A DNA stretch of 64,000 bases from Bosea vestrisii (GCF_030144325.1 NZ_CP126307.1:4554001-4618000), one strand, 5' to 3'. Shown: positions 7,668 to 17,517, counted from the stretch's first letter. The notes: generated from the sequence alone by a model not told the origin. Program-made: numbers and translations.

Positions 7668-8618
7668 ATGTCCGAGGCCAACACCATCCGCGAAGTCACG
7701 ATCCCGGAGCTGCCGAACCATTATCGCGGCAAGGTCCGCGAGAATTACGACCTGCCGGACGGGCGCCGGATCATCATCGCCACCGACCGGCTCAGCGCCT
7801 TCGACCGCGCCATCGCCTGTATTCCGTTCAAAGGCCAGGTGCTGACGCAGACGGCGCGCTTCTGCTTCGAGCAGACGGCGGACATCTGCCCCAACCACGT
7901 GCTCGATTATCCCGATCCCAATGTCGTGGTCGGGCAACGGCTCGACATCCTGCCGGTCGAGATCGTGGTGCGCGGCTATCTCGCCGGCACCACCGGCACC
8001 TCGATCCTGACCATGTACAAGCAGGGCCGGCGCGAGATGTACGGCGCCCGCTTCCCCGAGGGTTTGCGCGACAACGAGGCACTGCCGCAGGCGATCATCA
8101 CCCCGACCAGCAAGGCCTTCGACGGCGGCCATGACGAGCCGCTCTCGCCCGCCGAGATCCTGGAGCAGGGTCTGTTGACCAAGGCGCAGTGGGAGACCCT
8201 CTCGGGTTATGCGCTGGCGCTGTTCGCCCGTGGCCAGAAGCTCGCGGCCGAGCGCGGGCTGATCCTCGCCGATACGAAGTACGAGTTCGGCACGGATGGC
8301 GAGGGCAAGATCATCCTCGCCGACGAGATCCACACTCCCGATTCGAGCCGCTACTGGTTCGCCGGGAGCTATCCCGAGCGCTTCGCAAAGGGTGAGAAGC
8401 CGGAGAGCTTCGACAAGGATTTCGTGCGCAACTGGGTCGCGGCCCGCTGCGACCCCTATAACGAGCCGATCCCGGAGATCCCGGACGAGCTGATCGAGCA
8501 GACCTCGCAGGTCTATATCCGGGCCTTCGAGACGATCACCGGCCAGACCTTCGTGCCGCCGGCGGCTGATGTGGCGCCGCTGGAGCGGATCAGGCGGAAC
8601 CTGGCGCGCTATTTCTGA
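7668..8618 (+). CDS. purC: Phosphoribosylaminoimidazole-succinocarboxamide synthase (SAICAR synthase)
   Basis: A 316-residue ATP-dependent ligase joining CAIR and aspartate in purine synthesis. Signature blocks are GKVRENYDL near the N terminus, the ATDRLSAFDR motif, VRGYLAGTTGTSI, and DTKYEFG followed by ADEIHTPDSSRYW. The length fits the long SAICAR synthase form found in many proteobacteria and fungi. The ATG at 7668 is preferred over upstream in-frame starts because family homology begins just after it. It is a single-gene unit between the divergent M20 hydrolase and a glycine-rich protein. Confidence 0.95.
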   Translation: MSEANTIREVTIPELPNHYRGKVRENYDLPDGRRIIIATDRLSAFDRAIACIPFKGQVLTQTARFCFEQTADICPNHVLDYPDPNVVVGQRLDILPVEIVVRGYLAGTTGTSILTMYKQGRREMYGARFPEGLRDNEALPQAIITPTSKAFDGGHDEPLSPAEILEQGLLTKAQWETLSGYALALFARGQKLAAERGLILADTKYEFGTDGEGKIILADEIHTPDSSRYWFAGSYPERFAKGEKPESFDKDFVRNWVAARCDPYNEPIPEIPDELIEQTSQVYIRAFETITGQTFVPPAADVAPLERIRRNLARYF

Positions 8619-8716
8619 GGCGAGGCGCGCCAACCAGACACAGCCAATGGCAGACGGAACAGCCGCAACGCTCGCGCGTTGAGCGCTGACCATCGCTGTG
8701 TTGAAGGGAGGCCGCC

Positions 8717-9325
8717 ATGCGCCGCCTGATCGTTCTCGCCGCTTCTCTCGTCCCCCTGCTGGCGTTCGCCGCCAATGACGCCTCGGCGCAGACCAGCGGC
8801 AGTGCCTTCCGGGGCGGGGGGAGTCCGTGCGGGCGGCGCCCTCAGTGGAGGCGGGGCGCTGTCCGGTGGAGGCTTCCGCGGCGGCAATCGCGTCGGGCTT
8901 GGAGGAGGTTTTGGCAGCTCCCGTGTTGGCCTCGGTAGAGGCTATGGCTATCGCGGCGGCCTCAATCGCGGCGGCGCGGGCTGGGGCTACCGGCCCAATC
9001 GCTGGTATGGCGGCGGCTATTATGGGCGGCGCGGCTATTATGGCGGTGGCTGGGGATGGGGTGCCGGAGGCCTGGCGGCCGGCGCGATTCTCGGGGGCGC
9101 TGCGGCTTATCCCTACTATTACGGCACGCCCTATTATGAAGAGCCGCCCCCTATTACCCCCGGCGATACTATGCCGAGACCTATCGGGGTCCGGTCTCTT
9201 CAGGCATCGGCAACTACTGCCAGACGCCTGTTCGCACCTGCCAGCTGATCAACCCGGCCGATCTCGGCGCCGGCTGTTCCTGCCGCGTCGCGGGTGGACG
9301 GGCTCGCGGGAGCGTGATCCCGTAG
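8717..9325 (+). pseudogene. Glycine/tyrosine-rich secreted protein, interrupted by two compensating frameshifts
   Basis: The start at 8717 (GAAGGGAGG upstream) encodes a Sec signal peptide with a hydrophobic core ending in ASAQ. After the G-run at 8816-8821 the Gly-rich body (GGALSGGGFRGGNRVGLGGG, then YGGGYYGRRGYYGGG) is in another frame. After the C-run at 9147-9151 the original frame resumes with a Cys-rich tail (NYCQTPVRTCQLINPADLG, then CSCRV) to TAG at 9323-9325. Removing one G and adding one C gives a continuous 202-residue protein. Function is unknown; the architecture suggests a small periplasmic or outer-surface protein. It may be an intact gene with two sequence errors. Confidence 0.75.
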
Positions 9326-9380
9326 CGGAAGCGTGAAGCCGGGAGGGGGCGCCTCGGTCGGCGCTCCCGCGCAGGTCGGC

Positions 9381-10349
9381 TCAGACCCCGAATTCCTGGC
9401 GCCAGTGCTCGATGTCGTCGAGCGCGACGTTTGAGCCGCACAGCACCAGCGCGACGCGCTCGCCCGGCTTGAACTGATCCTTGCGCGCCATGGCGGCGGC
9501 GACGGTGCAGGATGCGGCTGGCTCGAGCAGGACGCGCCCGTTCTGCAGCACCCAGACCAGCTCGCGCACCGCTTCGGCGTCGGGCACGACGACGATCTCC
9601 TCGAGGAACTGGCGCGCGGCCGCCATCGTCCGTTCGGTCGCGAAGGGCGCTCCGAGCGTGCGGGCGATCGAGGTCGGGCGGATCGGCACCGGCTTTCCGG
9701 CTTCGAGCGCCTGCGTCATCGTCGTCGCGCCCTCGGTCTCGACGCCATGGATGCGCACCGCCGGGTCGAGCCCCTTCAGTGCCGCGCCGACGCCGGCCGA
9801 GAAGCCGCCGCCGCCGATCGAGATGAAGACATGGTCGATCCGCCCGCCGGCATCGGCCGCAAGTTCTAAGCCGACCGTGCCGTGGCCGGCGATGATCGCC
9901 GGATCGTCATAGGAGTGGACATGGGTCATGCCCTTGCCCTCGTACTCCTCCGCCTTGGAGAAGGCGGCGAGCGCATCCTCGCAGAGCTCGACCTCGCCGC
10001 CGGCTTCCTCCGTCAGGCGGATATTGAGTGGTGCGACGTTCTTCGGCATCAGCACCAGCGCCTTGATGCCGAGCATGCTGGCGACCAGCGAGACGGCGAT
10101 GGCGTGGTTGCCGCCGGAGACGGTAACGACGCCGCGCGCTTTCTCGGCTTCGGAGAGGCCGAGCAGCTTGTTGTAGCAGCCGCGCACCTTGAACGAGCCG
10201 GCGAGCTGCAGGCTCTCGACCTTGACCACGGTCTCGACGCCGAGCCTGGCCGTAAGGCCGGCGCTCAGGAAGGTCGGCGTGCGCCTGACCTTGCCGGCGA
10301 TGCGGGTGGCGGCGGCCTGGATATCGGCGAGGGTGACGTCGAAGGACAT
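9381..10349 (-). CDS. Threonine/serine dehydratase (PLP-dependent, fold type II)
   Basis: A 322-residue enzyme deaminating threonine or serine to a 2-oxo acid. The PLP lysine is Lys54 in LAGSFKVRG; the phosphate-binding loop is SIGGGGFSAGVGAAL, and TVSGGNHAIAVS matches the Asn that clamps PLP. There is no C-terminal ACT domain, so it is the short catabolic or serine-racemase-like type rather than biosynthetic IlvA. The ATG at 10349 has only a weak GAG upstream but is where homology begins. It diverges from the argE-like gene. A 3-hydroxyaspartate dehydratase or serine racemase role cannot be excluded. Confidence 0.88.
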   Translation of the reverse strand: MSFDVTLADIQAAATRIAGKVRRTPTFLSAGLTARLGVETVVKVESLQLAGSFKVRGCYNKLLGLSEAEKARGVVTVSGGNHAIAVSLVASMLGIKALVLMPKNVAPLNIRLTEEAGGEVELCEDALAAFSKAEEYEGKGMTHVHSYDDPAIIAGHGTVGLELAADAGGRIDHVFISIGGGGFSAGVGAALKGLDPAVRIHGVETEGATTMTQALEAGKPVPIRPTSIARTLGAPFATERTMAAARQFLEEIVVVPDAEAVRELVWVLQNGRVLLEPAASCTVAAAMARKDQFKPGERVALVLCGSNVALDDIEHWRQEFGV

Positions 10350-10500
10350 GGCGGACTCACAGGGATGCTTGCTTGGCCGGCACATGAGCGCGCCGGGCGC
10401 AGCCCGGTCAAGCGCGGAGAACCGATTGACGACAGGCAATGCCAGCGTAGCCTGCGGCACGGTTCATGCCTGTCGGCCAGTTCATCGGAGATTTTTACCC

Positions 10501-11649
10501 GTGCGTTATTCCCCCAAGGAGATGCTGGCCAAGCTGGTGTCGTTCAACACCGAGTCCTGGCGCAGCAATCTCGAGCTGATCCATTTCTGCCGCGACTACC
10601 TCGCCGCCCATGGCGTCGAGAGCACGATCGTGCCGAGCCCCGATGGCGAGAAGGCCAATCTCTACGCGACCGTCGGGCCGCAGGCCGCCGGCGGCATCGT
10701 CCTCTCCGGCCATACCGACGTGGTGCCGGTCGAAGGGCAGGACTGGAGCTCCGATCCGTGGACGCTGACCGAGCGCGACGGCAAGCTCTATGGCCGCGGC
10801 AGCTGCGACATGAAGGGCTTCGACGCGATCGCGCTGGCCCTGGTGCCGGAGATGCTCGAGGCCGGGCTGAAGCGACCCTTCCATATCGCGCTCTCCTATG
10901 ACGAGGAGGTCGGCTGCATCGGCGCCGCGATCATGATCGATGCCATGGCAGCGGCCGGGTTGAAGCCCTCCGCGGTGATCGTCGGCGAGCCCTCGATGAT
11001 GCAGGTCGTCACCGGTCACAAGGGCGGCACCCGGATGAAGACGACGGTGCGCGGCCACGCCGTGCATTCGAGCCGCGTCGATATCGGTGTCCCCGCCGTG
11101 ATGGTCGCCGGCAAGCTGATCGCCTGGCACGATGACGTCATGCAGGAGAACAAGGCGAAGGCTAAAGCCGGCATCGCGTTCGAGCCGCCCTATTCGACGC
11201 TGCATGTCGGCGTCGTCGCCGGCGGCACGGCGGTCAACATCACTGCCGAGCATGCCAGCTTCAGCCACGAGGTCCGGGTCATGCCGGGCGACGATACCGA
11301 CTATGTCGCGCGCTACCGGGCGAAGATCACCGAGCTGGAGGCACCGATGAAGGCGATCGCGCCTGAGACCGGCATCACAATGGAGATCACCTCCCAGACG
11401 CCGCCGCTGGCGCCGGAGAAGGAGGGCGCTGCCGAGACGCTGTCCCGCCGCATCACCGGCGACAATGCCAGCCATGTCGTCGCCTACGGCACCGAGGGCG
11501 GCCTGTTCCAGGCGGCCGGCTGGTCGACCGTGGTCTGCGGACCCGGCGATATCGCCCAGGCGCACCAGCCTGACGAGTTCCTCACAGTAGCCCAGCTCGA
11601 CGCCGGGACGGCTTTCGTCCGCGCGCTGATTGCGGAGCTGGCCCGCTGA
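10501..11649 (+). CDS. argE: Acetylornithine deacetylase (ArgE-type M20 metallopeptidase)
   Basis: A 382-residue M20A hydrolase that releases ornithine from N-acetylornithine in arginine synthesis. Zinc-site motifs are SGHTDVVPVEGQDW, YGRGSCDMKGF with the bridging Asp, SYDEEVGCIGA with the catalytic Glu, and CGPGDIAQAHQPDEF at the C terminus. I chose the GTG at 10501 with GGAG upstream; the open frame continues to 10189 but is antisense to the dehydratase. The peptide ABC operon begins about 240 bases downstream, so the hydrolase may act on imported acyl-amino acids instead of arginine synthesis. Confidence 0.88.
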   Translation: MRYSPKEMLAKLVSFNTESWRSNLELIHFCRDYLAAHGVESTIVPSPDGEKANLYATVGPQAAGGIVLSGHTDVVPVEGQDWSSDPWTLTERDGKLYGRGSCDMKGFDAIALALVPEMLEAGLKRPFHIALSYDEEVGCIGAAIMIDAMAAAGLKPSAVIVGEPSMMQVVTGHKGGTRMKTTVRGHAVHSSRVDIGVPAVMVAGKLIAWHDDVMQENKAKAKAGIAFEPPYSTLHVGVVAGGTAVNITAEHASFSHEVRVMPGDDTDYVARYRAKITELEAPMKAIAPETGITMEITSQTPPLAPEKEGAAETLSRRITGDNASHVVAYGTEGGLFQAAGWSTVVCGPGDIAQAHQPDEFLTVAQLDAGTAFVRALIAELAR

Positions 11650-11885
11650 CGGTGCAAGGCGGGGCGCTTCATTGCGAGCCTTTGGCGCGCCCTTCGCAGC
11701 TTCGTGCGTTGCATTAGTAAGATTCGCAACAAAGTTCGATCTGGAACGAAGTCGATCGGACGCACTGGACGCGGGCTTCGAACCGTCATTAATCTGCCGC
11801 CTTCGTCGGCGTGCCGCCAAAATAAGCAGGCAGCCGGCACCGCTCCTGGGGAGGAGTGGTTTCAACCAATCGGGAGCAGTCTCAC

Positions 11886-13475
11886 ATGTCGTTCAAGACC
11901 AATTGCCTGGCAGCCGTGGCGGCCCTGGCCTTGATGTGCGGGGCTGTGCAAGCCCAGACCTTGCGATACGCCAACCAGGGCGAGCTGAAGTCGCTCGACC
12001 CCTACACCGTCAACGAAACCACCACGAACGCCCATCTCGGCCATCCCTATGAAGGCCTGACGGCGCGCGGCAAGGATCTCAAGATCGAGCCGGCCCTCGC
12101 CGAGAAGTGGGAAGTCTCCGACGACGGCCTGAAATGGCGCTTCTTCCTGCGCAAGGGCGTCAAGTTCCATGACGGCTCGGACTTCACCGCCGATGATGTG
12201 CTCTTCTCGGCCGAACGCGTCCGCGCCACGGGCTCGAACTTCACCACCCGCATCCCGACCAGTGCCAAGTTCGTCAAGGTCGACGACCACACGGTCGACG
12301 TCGTCCTGACCGCGCCGAATCCGATCCTGAACGCGCAGTGGGACACCTGGTACATCATGTCGAAGAAGTGGGCGGAGGCGAACAACGCCGTCGCCCCGAC
12401 CCCGGCGGCCGCGACCACCCCGAGCCATGCCTCGCTCAACGCCAACGGCACGGGCCCCTACAAGATCGAGAGCCATCAGCCGGGCGTGAAGACCGTCTTC
12501 AAGTTCAATGAGAACTACTGGAAGAAGATCGACGGCAACATCAAGGAGATCATCTTCACGCCGATCTCCTCGGACGCCACCCGCGTCGCCGCGCTGCTCT
12601 CCGGCGAGGTCGACGTGATCGAGCCGGTTCCGATCCAGGACATCCAGCGCGTCAACGCCTCGGGCAACGCCCAGGTGCTGACCGGGCCGGAATTGCGCAC
12701 CATCTTCCTCGGCTTCGACCAGACCCGCGACGAGCTGCTGGAATCGAGCGTCAAGGGCAAGAACCCGTTCAAGGATGTGAAGGTCCGTCAGGCCTTCTAC
12801 CAGGCGATCGACATCGAGACGATCAAGAGCCGCGTCATGCGTGGGCTTTCGACCCCGTCGCCGCTGATGATCGCGCCGGAGCTGTTCTCGACCGCCGGTT
12901 TCACCCGCGCCAAGTTCGACGCCGAAGCCTCCAAGAAGCTGCTCGCCGAGGCCGGTTACCCCAACGGCTTCGAGCTTGGCATGGACTGCCCGAACGACCG
13001 CTACGTCAATGACGGCCAGATCTGCCAGGCCGTGGTCGGCATGCTCGCCCGCATCGGCGTCAAGGTCAGCCTCAACGCCCAGCCCAAGGCGCAGTACTTC
13101 GCCAAGGTGCTGAAGCCGGGTGGCTACAAGACCTCGTTCTACCTGCTCGGCTGGACCCCTGGCACCTTCGACAGCCACAATGTCCTCTATGACATCCTCG
13201 GCTGCCGCGATGTCGCCGGCTCCTCGCGCGGCGAGTCGAACCTCGGCAACTACTGCAACAAGAAGGTCGACGAGCTGACCGACAAGATCCTGGTCGAGTC
13301 GGACACCGCCAAGCGCAATGCGATGATTGGCGAGGCCTACAAGATGACCGTCGACGAGTTCTCCTACATCCCGCTTCACCAGCAGGCTTTGGCCTGGGGT
13401 GTCTCGAAGAAGGTGAAGCTCGCCCAGCGCGCCGACAATTCGGTGCTGCTCTACTACGCCACCAAGGAGCAGTGA
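11886..13475 (+). CDS. ABC transporter substrate-binding protein, family 5 (peptide/nickel type)
   Basis: A 529-residue periplasmic solute-binding protein for peptides or similar ligands. It has a Sec signal peptide (CLAAVAALALMCGAVQAQ) and the family start LRYANQGELKSLDPYTVNE; later blocks include WEVSDDGLKWRFFLRKGVKFHDG. The ATG at 11886 is chosen because the signal peptide begins there; GGGAG lies upstream. A 22-base hairpin (ACCGCTCCT / AGGAGTGGT, 11839-11860) sits in the leader. It is the first gene of a five-gene importer, and a hairpin after it probably makes it the most abundant product. The ligand is unknown. Confidence 0.93.
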   Translation: MSFKTNCLAAVAALALMCGAVQAQTLRYANQGELKSLDPYTVNETTTNAHLGHPYEGLTARGKDLKIEPALAEKWEVSDDGLKWRFFLRKGVKFHDGSDFTADDVLFSAERVRATGSNFTTRIPTSAKFVKVDDHTVDVVLTAPNPILNAQWDTWYIMSKKWAEANNAVAPTPAAATTPSHASLNANGTGPYKIESHQPGVKTVFKFNENYWKKIDGNIKEIIFTPISSDATRVAALLSGEVDVIEPVPIQDIQRVNASGNAQVLTGPELRTIFLGFDQTRDELLESSVKGKNPFKDVKVRQAFYQAIDIETIKSRVMRGLSTPSPLMIAPELFSTAGFTRAKFDAEASKKLLAEAGYPNGFELGMDCPNDRYVNDGQICQAVVGMLARIGVKVSLNAQPKAQYFAKVLKPGGYKTSFYLLGWTPGTFDSHNVLYDILGCRDVAGSSRGESNLGNYCNKKVDELTDKILVESDTAKRNAMIGEAYKMTVDEFSYIPLHQQALAWGVSKKVKLAQRADNSVLLYYATKEQ

Positions 13476-13484
13476 GGGCCTGAA

Positions 13485-13516
13485 GGGCGCGCGGGCGAAG
13501 AGCCCACGCGCCCTTT
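13485..13516 (+). terminator. Intercistronic hairpin after the binding-protein gene
   Basis: GGGCGCGCGGGC, loop GAAG, AGCCCACGCGCCC, then TTTCTCT. A strong stem with a short T-rich tail between the binding protein and first permease. Such partial terminators or mRNA-stabilising hairpins are usual in binding-protein-dependent operons. Confidence 0.75.
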
Positions 13517-13579
13517 CTCTATCTGCAGCACAGACGTCGTCCCGCGAGGGGCGGCCTCGGATTCCTTGTAAGGGCGAAC

Positions 13580-14560
13580 ATGCTCGCATTTGTTCTGCGC
13601 CGGCTGTTCCAGTCGCTGATGGTGATGCTCGCGGTCGCGCTCATCGCCTTCACCATGTTCCGCTTCGTCGGCGACCCGGTGAACCAGATGGTGGGCGTCG
13701 ACACGCCGCAGGAGCAGGTCGCGCAGCTGCGCCAGACGCTCGGCCTCGACGAGCCGGTGGTCGTCCAGTTCGCGCGCTACATCTACAACGCCGCGCGGCT
13801 CGAATTCGGCGTATCCTACCAGTTCCGCCTGCCGGTGATCTCGTTGCTCGGCGAGCGCGCGCCGGCGACGCTCGAGCTCGCCTTCATGTCGGCGCTGTTC
13901 TCATTGCTGGTCGGCATACCCATGGGTGTCTACACGGCGCTGCGCCGTGATAGCTGGCTGGCGAAGATTTTCCAGACGGTCTCGCTCGTCGGCATCAGCC
14001 TGCCGACCTTCCTGATCGGCATCCTCCTGATTTACCTGTTCTCGGTGACGCTCGGCTGGCTGCCCTCCTTCGGGCGCGGCGAGGTCGTCAAGATCGGCAA
14101 CTGGTGGACGACAGGGCTTCTGACCGCCTCGGGCTGGAAGGCGCTGATCCTGCCGTCGATCACGCTCGGTCTGTTCCAGATGACGCTGATCATGCGCCTC
14201 GTCCGGGCCGAGATGCTCGAGGTGCTGCGCACCGACTACATCAAGTTCGCCCGCGCCCGCGGCCTCAAGACGAGAGCCATCCATTTCGGCCATGCGCTGA
14301 AGAACACGCTGGTGCCGGTCATCACCATCGCCGGCCTGCAGCTCGGTTCGATCATCGCCTTCGCCATCATCACCGAGACGGTGTTCCAGTGGCCGGGCAT
14401 GGGCCTGCTCTTCCTCAAGGCGGTGCAGCAGGTCGATATCCCGATCATGGCGGCCTATCTCATGTTGATCTCTTTCCTGTTCGTCAGCATCAACCTGATC
14501 GTCGACCTGCTTTACGCACTGGTCGATCCGCGCCTGCGCGCGACGATCGGGGCGCATTGA
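13580..14560 (+). CDS. ABC transporter permease, DppB/GsiC type
   Basis: A 326-residue inner-membrane permease with six predicted membrane segments. The N terminus (FVLRRLFQSLMVMLAVALIAF) is the standard first helix, and the EAA-loop that docks the ATPases is seen in DYIKFARARGLKTRAIHFGHALKNTLVPV. The C-terminal segment ends in DLLYALVDPRLRA, as in the family. It forms a heterodimeric channel with the next gene, which begins nine bases later. Confidence 0.93.
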   Translation: MLAFVLRRLFQSLMVMLAVALIAFTMFRFVGDPVNQMVGVDTPQEQVAQLRQTLGLDEPVVVQFARYIYNAARLEFGVSYQFRLPVISLLGERAPATLELAFMSALFSLLVGIPMGVYTALRRDSWLAKIFQTVSLVGISLPTFLIGILLIYLFSVTLGWLPSFGRGEVVKIGNWWTTGLLTASGWKALILPSITLGLFQMTLIMRLVRAEMLEVLRTDYIKFARARGLKTRAIHFGHALKNTLVPVITIAGLQLGSIIAFAIITETVFQWPGMGLLFLKAVQQVDIPIMAAYLMLISFLFVSINLIVDLLYALVDPRLRATIGAH

Positions 14561-14568
14561 GGTCGGTC

Positions 14569-15516
14569 ATGAGTGTGCAACCCGCTTCCTCCCCGAAACA
14601 GCCGCCCTCGCTCTGGGCCCGCATCCTCGACAGCGACATCCTCGCGAGCTTCCTGCGTTCGAAGGTGACGATGGTCGCGGCCGTCATCGTGCTGGTGATG
14701 TTCATCGGCGCCGCCTTCTCGCCCTGGATCGCCCCGACAAACCCGTTCGATCCGGCGACCGTCTTCCTCGCCGACGCCAACATCCCGCCGGCCTGGCAGG
14801 ATGGCGGCGATCCGAAATTCATCCTTGGCACCGACGACCAGGGCCGCGATCTCTATTCGGCGATCCTCTATGGCTTGCGCGTCTCTCTGATTGTCGGCCT
14901 GCTCGGCGTCGCGCTGGCGGCAACGATCGGCATCACGCTTGGCCTGCTCGCCGGCTATCTCGGTGGCCGGGTCGATTCGCTGATCATGCGCATCGCCGAC
15001 GTGCAATTGACCTTCCCGGCGATCCTGATCGCGCTTCTGATCGACGGTGTTGTCCGCGGCATCTTCAAGGGCGCGAACCGCGAGGACACGGCGCTCTATG
15101 TGCTGGTGATCTCGATCGGGCTCTCCTTCTGGGTGCAGTACGCCCGCACCATCCGCGGCTCGACCCTGGTCGAGCGCAACAAGGACTATGTCCAGGCTGC
15201 CAGGCTCGTCGGCCTGCCGGCGCCGCTGATCATGCTGCGCCATGTCCTGCCGAACGTGATCGGCCCGGTGCTGGTCATCCTGACCATCAACCTCGCGCTC
15301 GCCGTCATCACCGAGGCGACGCTCTCCTTCCTCGGCGTCGGCCTGCCGGCGACCCAGCCATCGCTCGGCACGCTGATCTCGATCGGCAATCGCTATCTGT
15401 TCTCTGGCGACTGGTGGATCGTCACCTTCCCGGGCGTGACGCTGGCGATCCTGGTGTTGGCGGTGAACCTGCTCGGCGATTGGCTGCGCGATGCCCTGAA
15501 CCCGCGGTTGAGGTGA
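14569..15516 (+). CDS. ABC transporter permease, DppC/GsiD type
   Basis: A 315-residue permease. It starts with a cytoplasmic tail then FLRSKVTMVAAVIVLVMFIGAAFSPWIAP, the DppC-type first helix; LGTDDQGRDLYSAILYGLRVSL and the EAA loop DYVQAARLVGLPAPLIMLRHVLPNVIGP are hallmarks. The start at 14569 follows GAGG from the preceding stop region. It partners the DppB-type permease; the ATPase genes follow immediately. Confidence 0.93.
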   Translation: MSVQPASSPKQPPSLWARILDSDILASFLRSKVTMVAAVIVLVMFIGAAFSPWIAPTNPFDPATVFLADANIPPAWQDGGDPKFILGTDDQGRDLYSAILYGLRVSLIVGLLGVALAATIGITLGLLAGYLGGRVDSLIMRIADVQLTFPAILIALLIDGVVRGIFKGANREDTALYVLVISIGLSFWVQYARTIRGSTLVERNKDYVQAARLVGLPAPLIMLRHVLPNVIGPVLVILTINLALAVITEATLSFLGVGLPATQPSLGTLISIGNRYLFSGDWWIVTFPGVTLAILVLAVNLLGDWLRDALNPRLR

Positions 15517-15520
15517 GCCG

Positions 15521-16522
15521 ATGAGCGAGACCGTTCTCTCCGTCCAGGATCTCACCGTCGAGTTTGTCACCCGCCGCGGCACGTTGCGCGCGCTCGACAA
15601 GATCTCTTTCGACATCGCCCGCGGCGAGGTGCTCGGGGTCGTCGGCGAATCCGGCGCCGGCAAGTCGGTCACCGGCTCGGCGATCATCGGCCTGATCGAT
15701 CCGCCCGGCCGCATTGCCGGTGGCAAGGTCGTCCTCTCCGGCGAGCGCGTCGACAATCTCCCGCTGGAACAGATGCGGCGCCTCCGCGGCAAGCGCATCG
15801 GCATGATCTTCCAGGACCCGCTGACCAGCCTCAACCCGCTCTACCGGGTCGGCGAGCAGCTGATCGAGACGATCCAGACCCATACAGACCTCAACGCGGC
15901 GGATGCCCGCAAGCGCGCCATCGCGTTGCTCGACGAGGTCGGCATACCCGCGCCGGAGCGGCGCATCGACGGCTATCCGCACGAGTTCTCCGGCGGCATG
16001 CGCCAGCGCGTCGTCATCGCGCTCGCGCTCTGTGCCGAGCCGGAATTCATCATCGCCGACGAGCCGACCACCGCGCTCGACGTCTCCGTGCAGGCGCAGA
16101 TCATCACGCTCATCAAGCGGCTCTGCAAGGAACGCGGCACCTCGGTGATGCTGGTCACCCACGACATGGGCGTGATCGCCGAGACGGCCGACCGCGTTGC
16201 AGTGATGTATGCCGGCCGCGTCGCCGAGATCGGCCCGGTCCGCGACGTCATCAAGGAACCGCTCCACCCCTATACCCAGGGGCTGATGGGCGCGATCCCC
16301 TCGATCACAGGCGATGCCGAGCGCCTTGTGCAGATCCCGGGCTCGATGCCCAGGCTCTCCAGCATTCCGAGGGGCTGCGCCTTCAATCCGCGCTGTTCCA
16401 AGGTGTTCGAGCGCTGCCGCATCGACCGGCCGGAGCTCATCGATGTCGGCGGCCACCAGGTCGCCTGCCATCTCTACGATCAGGCCAAGGCGCCGGCCGG
16501 CAAGACGGAGATCGCGGCGTGA
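15521..16522 (+). CDS. ABC transporter ATP-binding protein, DppD type
   Basis: A 333-residue ATPase of the peptide importer. Walker A GESGAGKSVT, Q-loop MIFQDPLTSLNPLYRVGEQL, signature FSGGMRQRVVIALAL, Walker B FIIADEPTTALDV and H-loop VTHDMGVIAE are all present. The C-terminal oligopeptide domain has the Cys pattern CAFNPRCSKVFERC...VACHLY, which in DppD-type proteins can hold a 4Fe-4S cluster. It starts four bases after the permease stop and overlaps the next ATPase by four bases. Confidence 0.93.
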   Translation: MSETVLSVQDLTVEFVTRRGTLRALDKISFDIARGEVLGVVGESGAGKSVTGSAIIGLIDPPGRIAGGKVVLSGERVDNLPLEQMRRLRGKRIGMIFQDPLTSLNPLYRVGEQLIETIQTHTDLNAADARKRAIALLDEVGIPAPERRIDGYPHEFSGGMRQRVVIALALCAEPEFIIADEPTTALDVSVQAQIITLIKRLCKERGTSVMLVTHDMGVIAETADRVAVMYAGRVAEIGPVRDVIKEPLHPYTQGLMGAIPSITGDAERLVQIPGSMPRLSSIPRGCAFNPRCSKVFERCRIDRPELIDVGGHQVACHLYDQAKAPAGKTEIAA

Positions 16523-17511
16523 GCGAAAAAGCCTTCGTCCAGGTCCGCGACCTCAAGCGCGTCTTCGACGTCTCCAGGCCCTGGCTGAACCGGGTGCTGG
16601 AGAACGCGCCGAAGCAGTATCTCAAGGCCGTCGATGGCGTCTCCTTCGACATCCGCAAGGGCGAGACCTTCGCGCTGGTCGGCGAGTCCGGCTCGGGCAA
16701 GTCGACCGTGGCGCGCATGGTCGTCGGCCTCCTGAACCCGTCCGGCGGCACGGTCTCGATCGACGGCGTCTCGATGTCCGATGCGAAGGCGAGCCAGGAG
16801 CGCCAGCGCCTGCGCAAGCGCATCCAGATGATCTTCCAGGACCCTTACGCCTCGCTCAATCCGCGCTGGCGTGTCGGGCGGATCATCGCCGAGCCGATCC
16901 ACGCCTTCGGCATCATCCAGGGCGATGCGGCGATCGCAGAGCGCGTCGGCGAACTCCTCTCGCTGGTCGGCCTGCACCCTGACGACAGCAAGAAGTTTCC
17001 GCACGAATTCTCCGGCGGCCAACGCCAGCGCATCGCGATCGCCCGTGCGCTCGCCTCCAATGCCGAGTTCATCGTCTGCGACGAGCCGACCTCGGCGCTC
17101 GACGTCTCCGTGCAGGCGCAGATCCTCAACCTGATGCGCGACCTGCAGCAGAAGTTCGGGCTGACCTATCTCTTCATCAGCCATAACCTCGCGGTCGTCC
17201 GGCACATGGCGACGCGCATCGGCGTGATGTATCTCGGCCGCCTGGTCGAGGTCTCAGACGGCAAGCAGCTCTTCGCCGCGCCGCGCCATCCCTATACCAG
17301 GATGCTGCTCGACGCGGTGCCCGACCTCGCCATGGTCGGCAAGCGGCACGAGGGCGTGAAAGGCGAAATCCCGAACCCGATCAATCCGCCCTCGGGCTGC
17401 ACCTTCCATCCGCGCTGCCCGCTGGTCTTCGATCGCTGCCGCGTCGAGAACCCGCCGGTGATCGACGGTGTCGCCTGCCATGCGGTGAATGCGGGCCGCG
17501 AGGCGGCTTGA
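16519..17511 (+). CDS. ABC transporter ATP-binding protein, DppF type
   Basis: The second ATPase of the importer, 330 residues, beginning with GTG inside the GTGA overlap. Walker A GESGSGKSTV, Q-loop MIFQDPYASLNPRWRVG, signature FSGGQRQRIAIARAL, Walker B FIVCDEPTSALDV and H-loop ISHNLAVVRH are complete, and the C-terminal CTFHPRCPLVFDRC...VACH Cys motif matches its partner. The N terminus (VRDLKRVFDVSRPWLNRVLE) is typical of DppF/OppF. An inverted repeat follows and probably ends the operon. Confidence 0.93.
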   Translation: MSEKAFVQVRDLKRVFDVSRPWLNRVLENAPKQYLKAVDGVSFDIRKGETFALVGESGSGKSTVARMVVGLLNPSGGTVSIDGVSMSDAKASQERQRLRKRIQMIFQDPYASLNPRWRVGRIIAEPIHAFGIIQGDAAIAERVGELLSLVGLHPDDSKKFPHEFSGGQRQRIAIARALASNAEFIVCDEPTSALDVSVQAQILNLMRDLQQKFGLTYLFISHNLAVVRHMATRIGVMYLGRLVEVSDGKQLFAAPRHPYTRMLLDAVPDLAMVGKRHEGVKGEIPNPINPPSGCTFHPRCPLVFDRCRVENPPVIDGVACHAVNAGREAA

Positions 17512-17517
17512 AAACAG

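Noticed and set aside
10189..10500. Upstream extension of the argE-like reading frame
   Set aside because: It is antisense to the dehydratase gene and homology begins right at the GTG at 10501.
11862..13589. 575-residue minus-strand frame opposite the peptide-binding protein gene
   Set aside because: Antisense shadow of a well-supported gene; no ribosome site or homology recognised.
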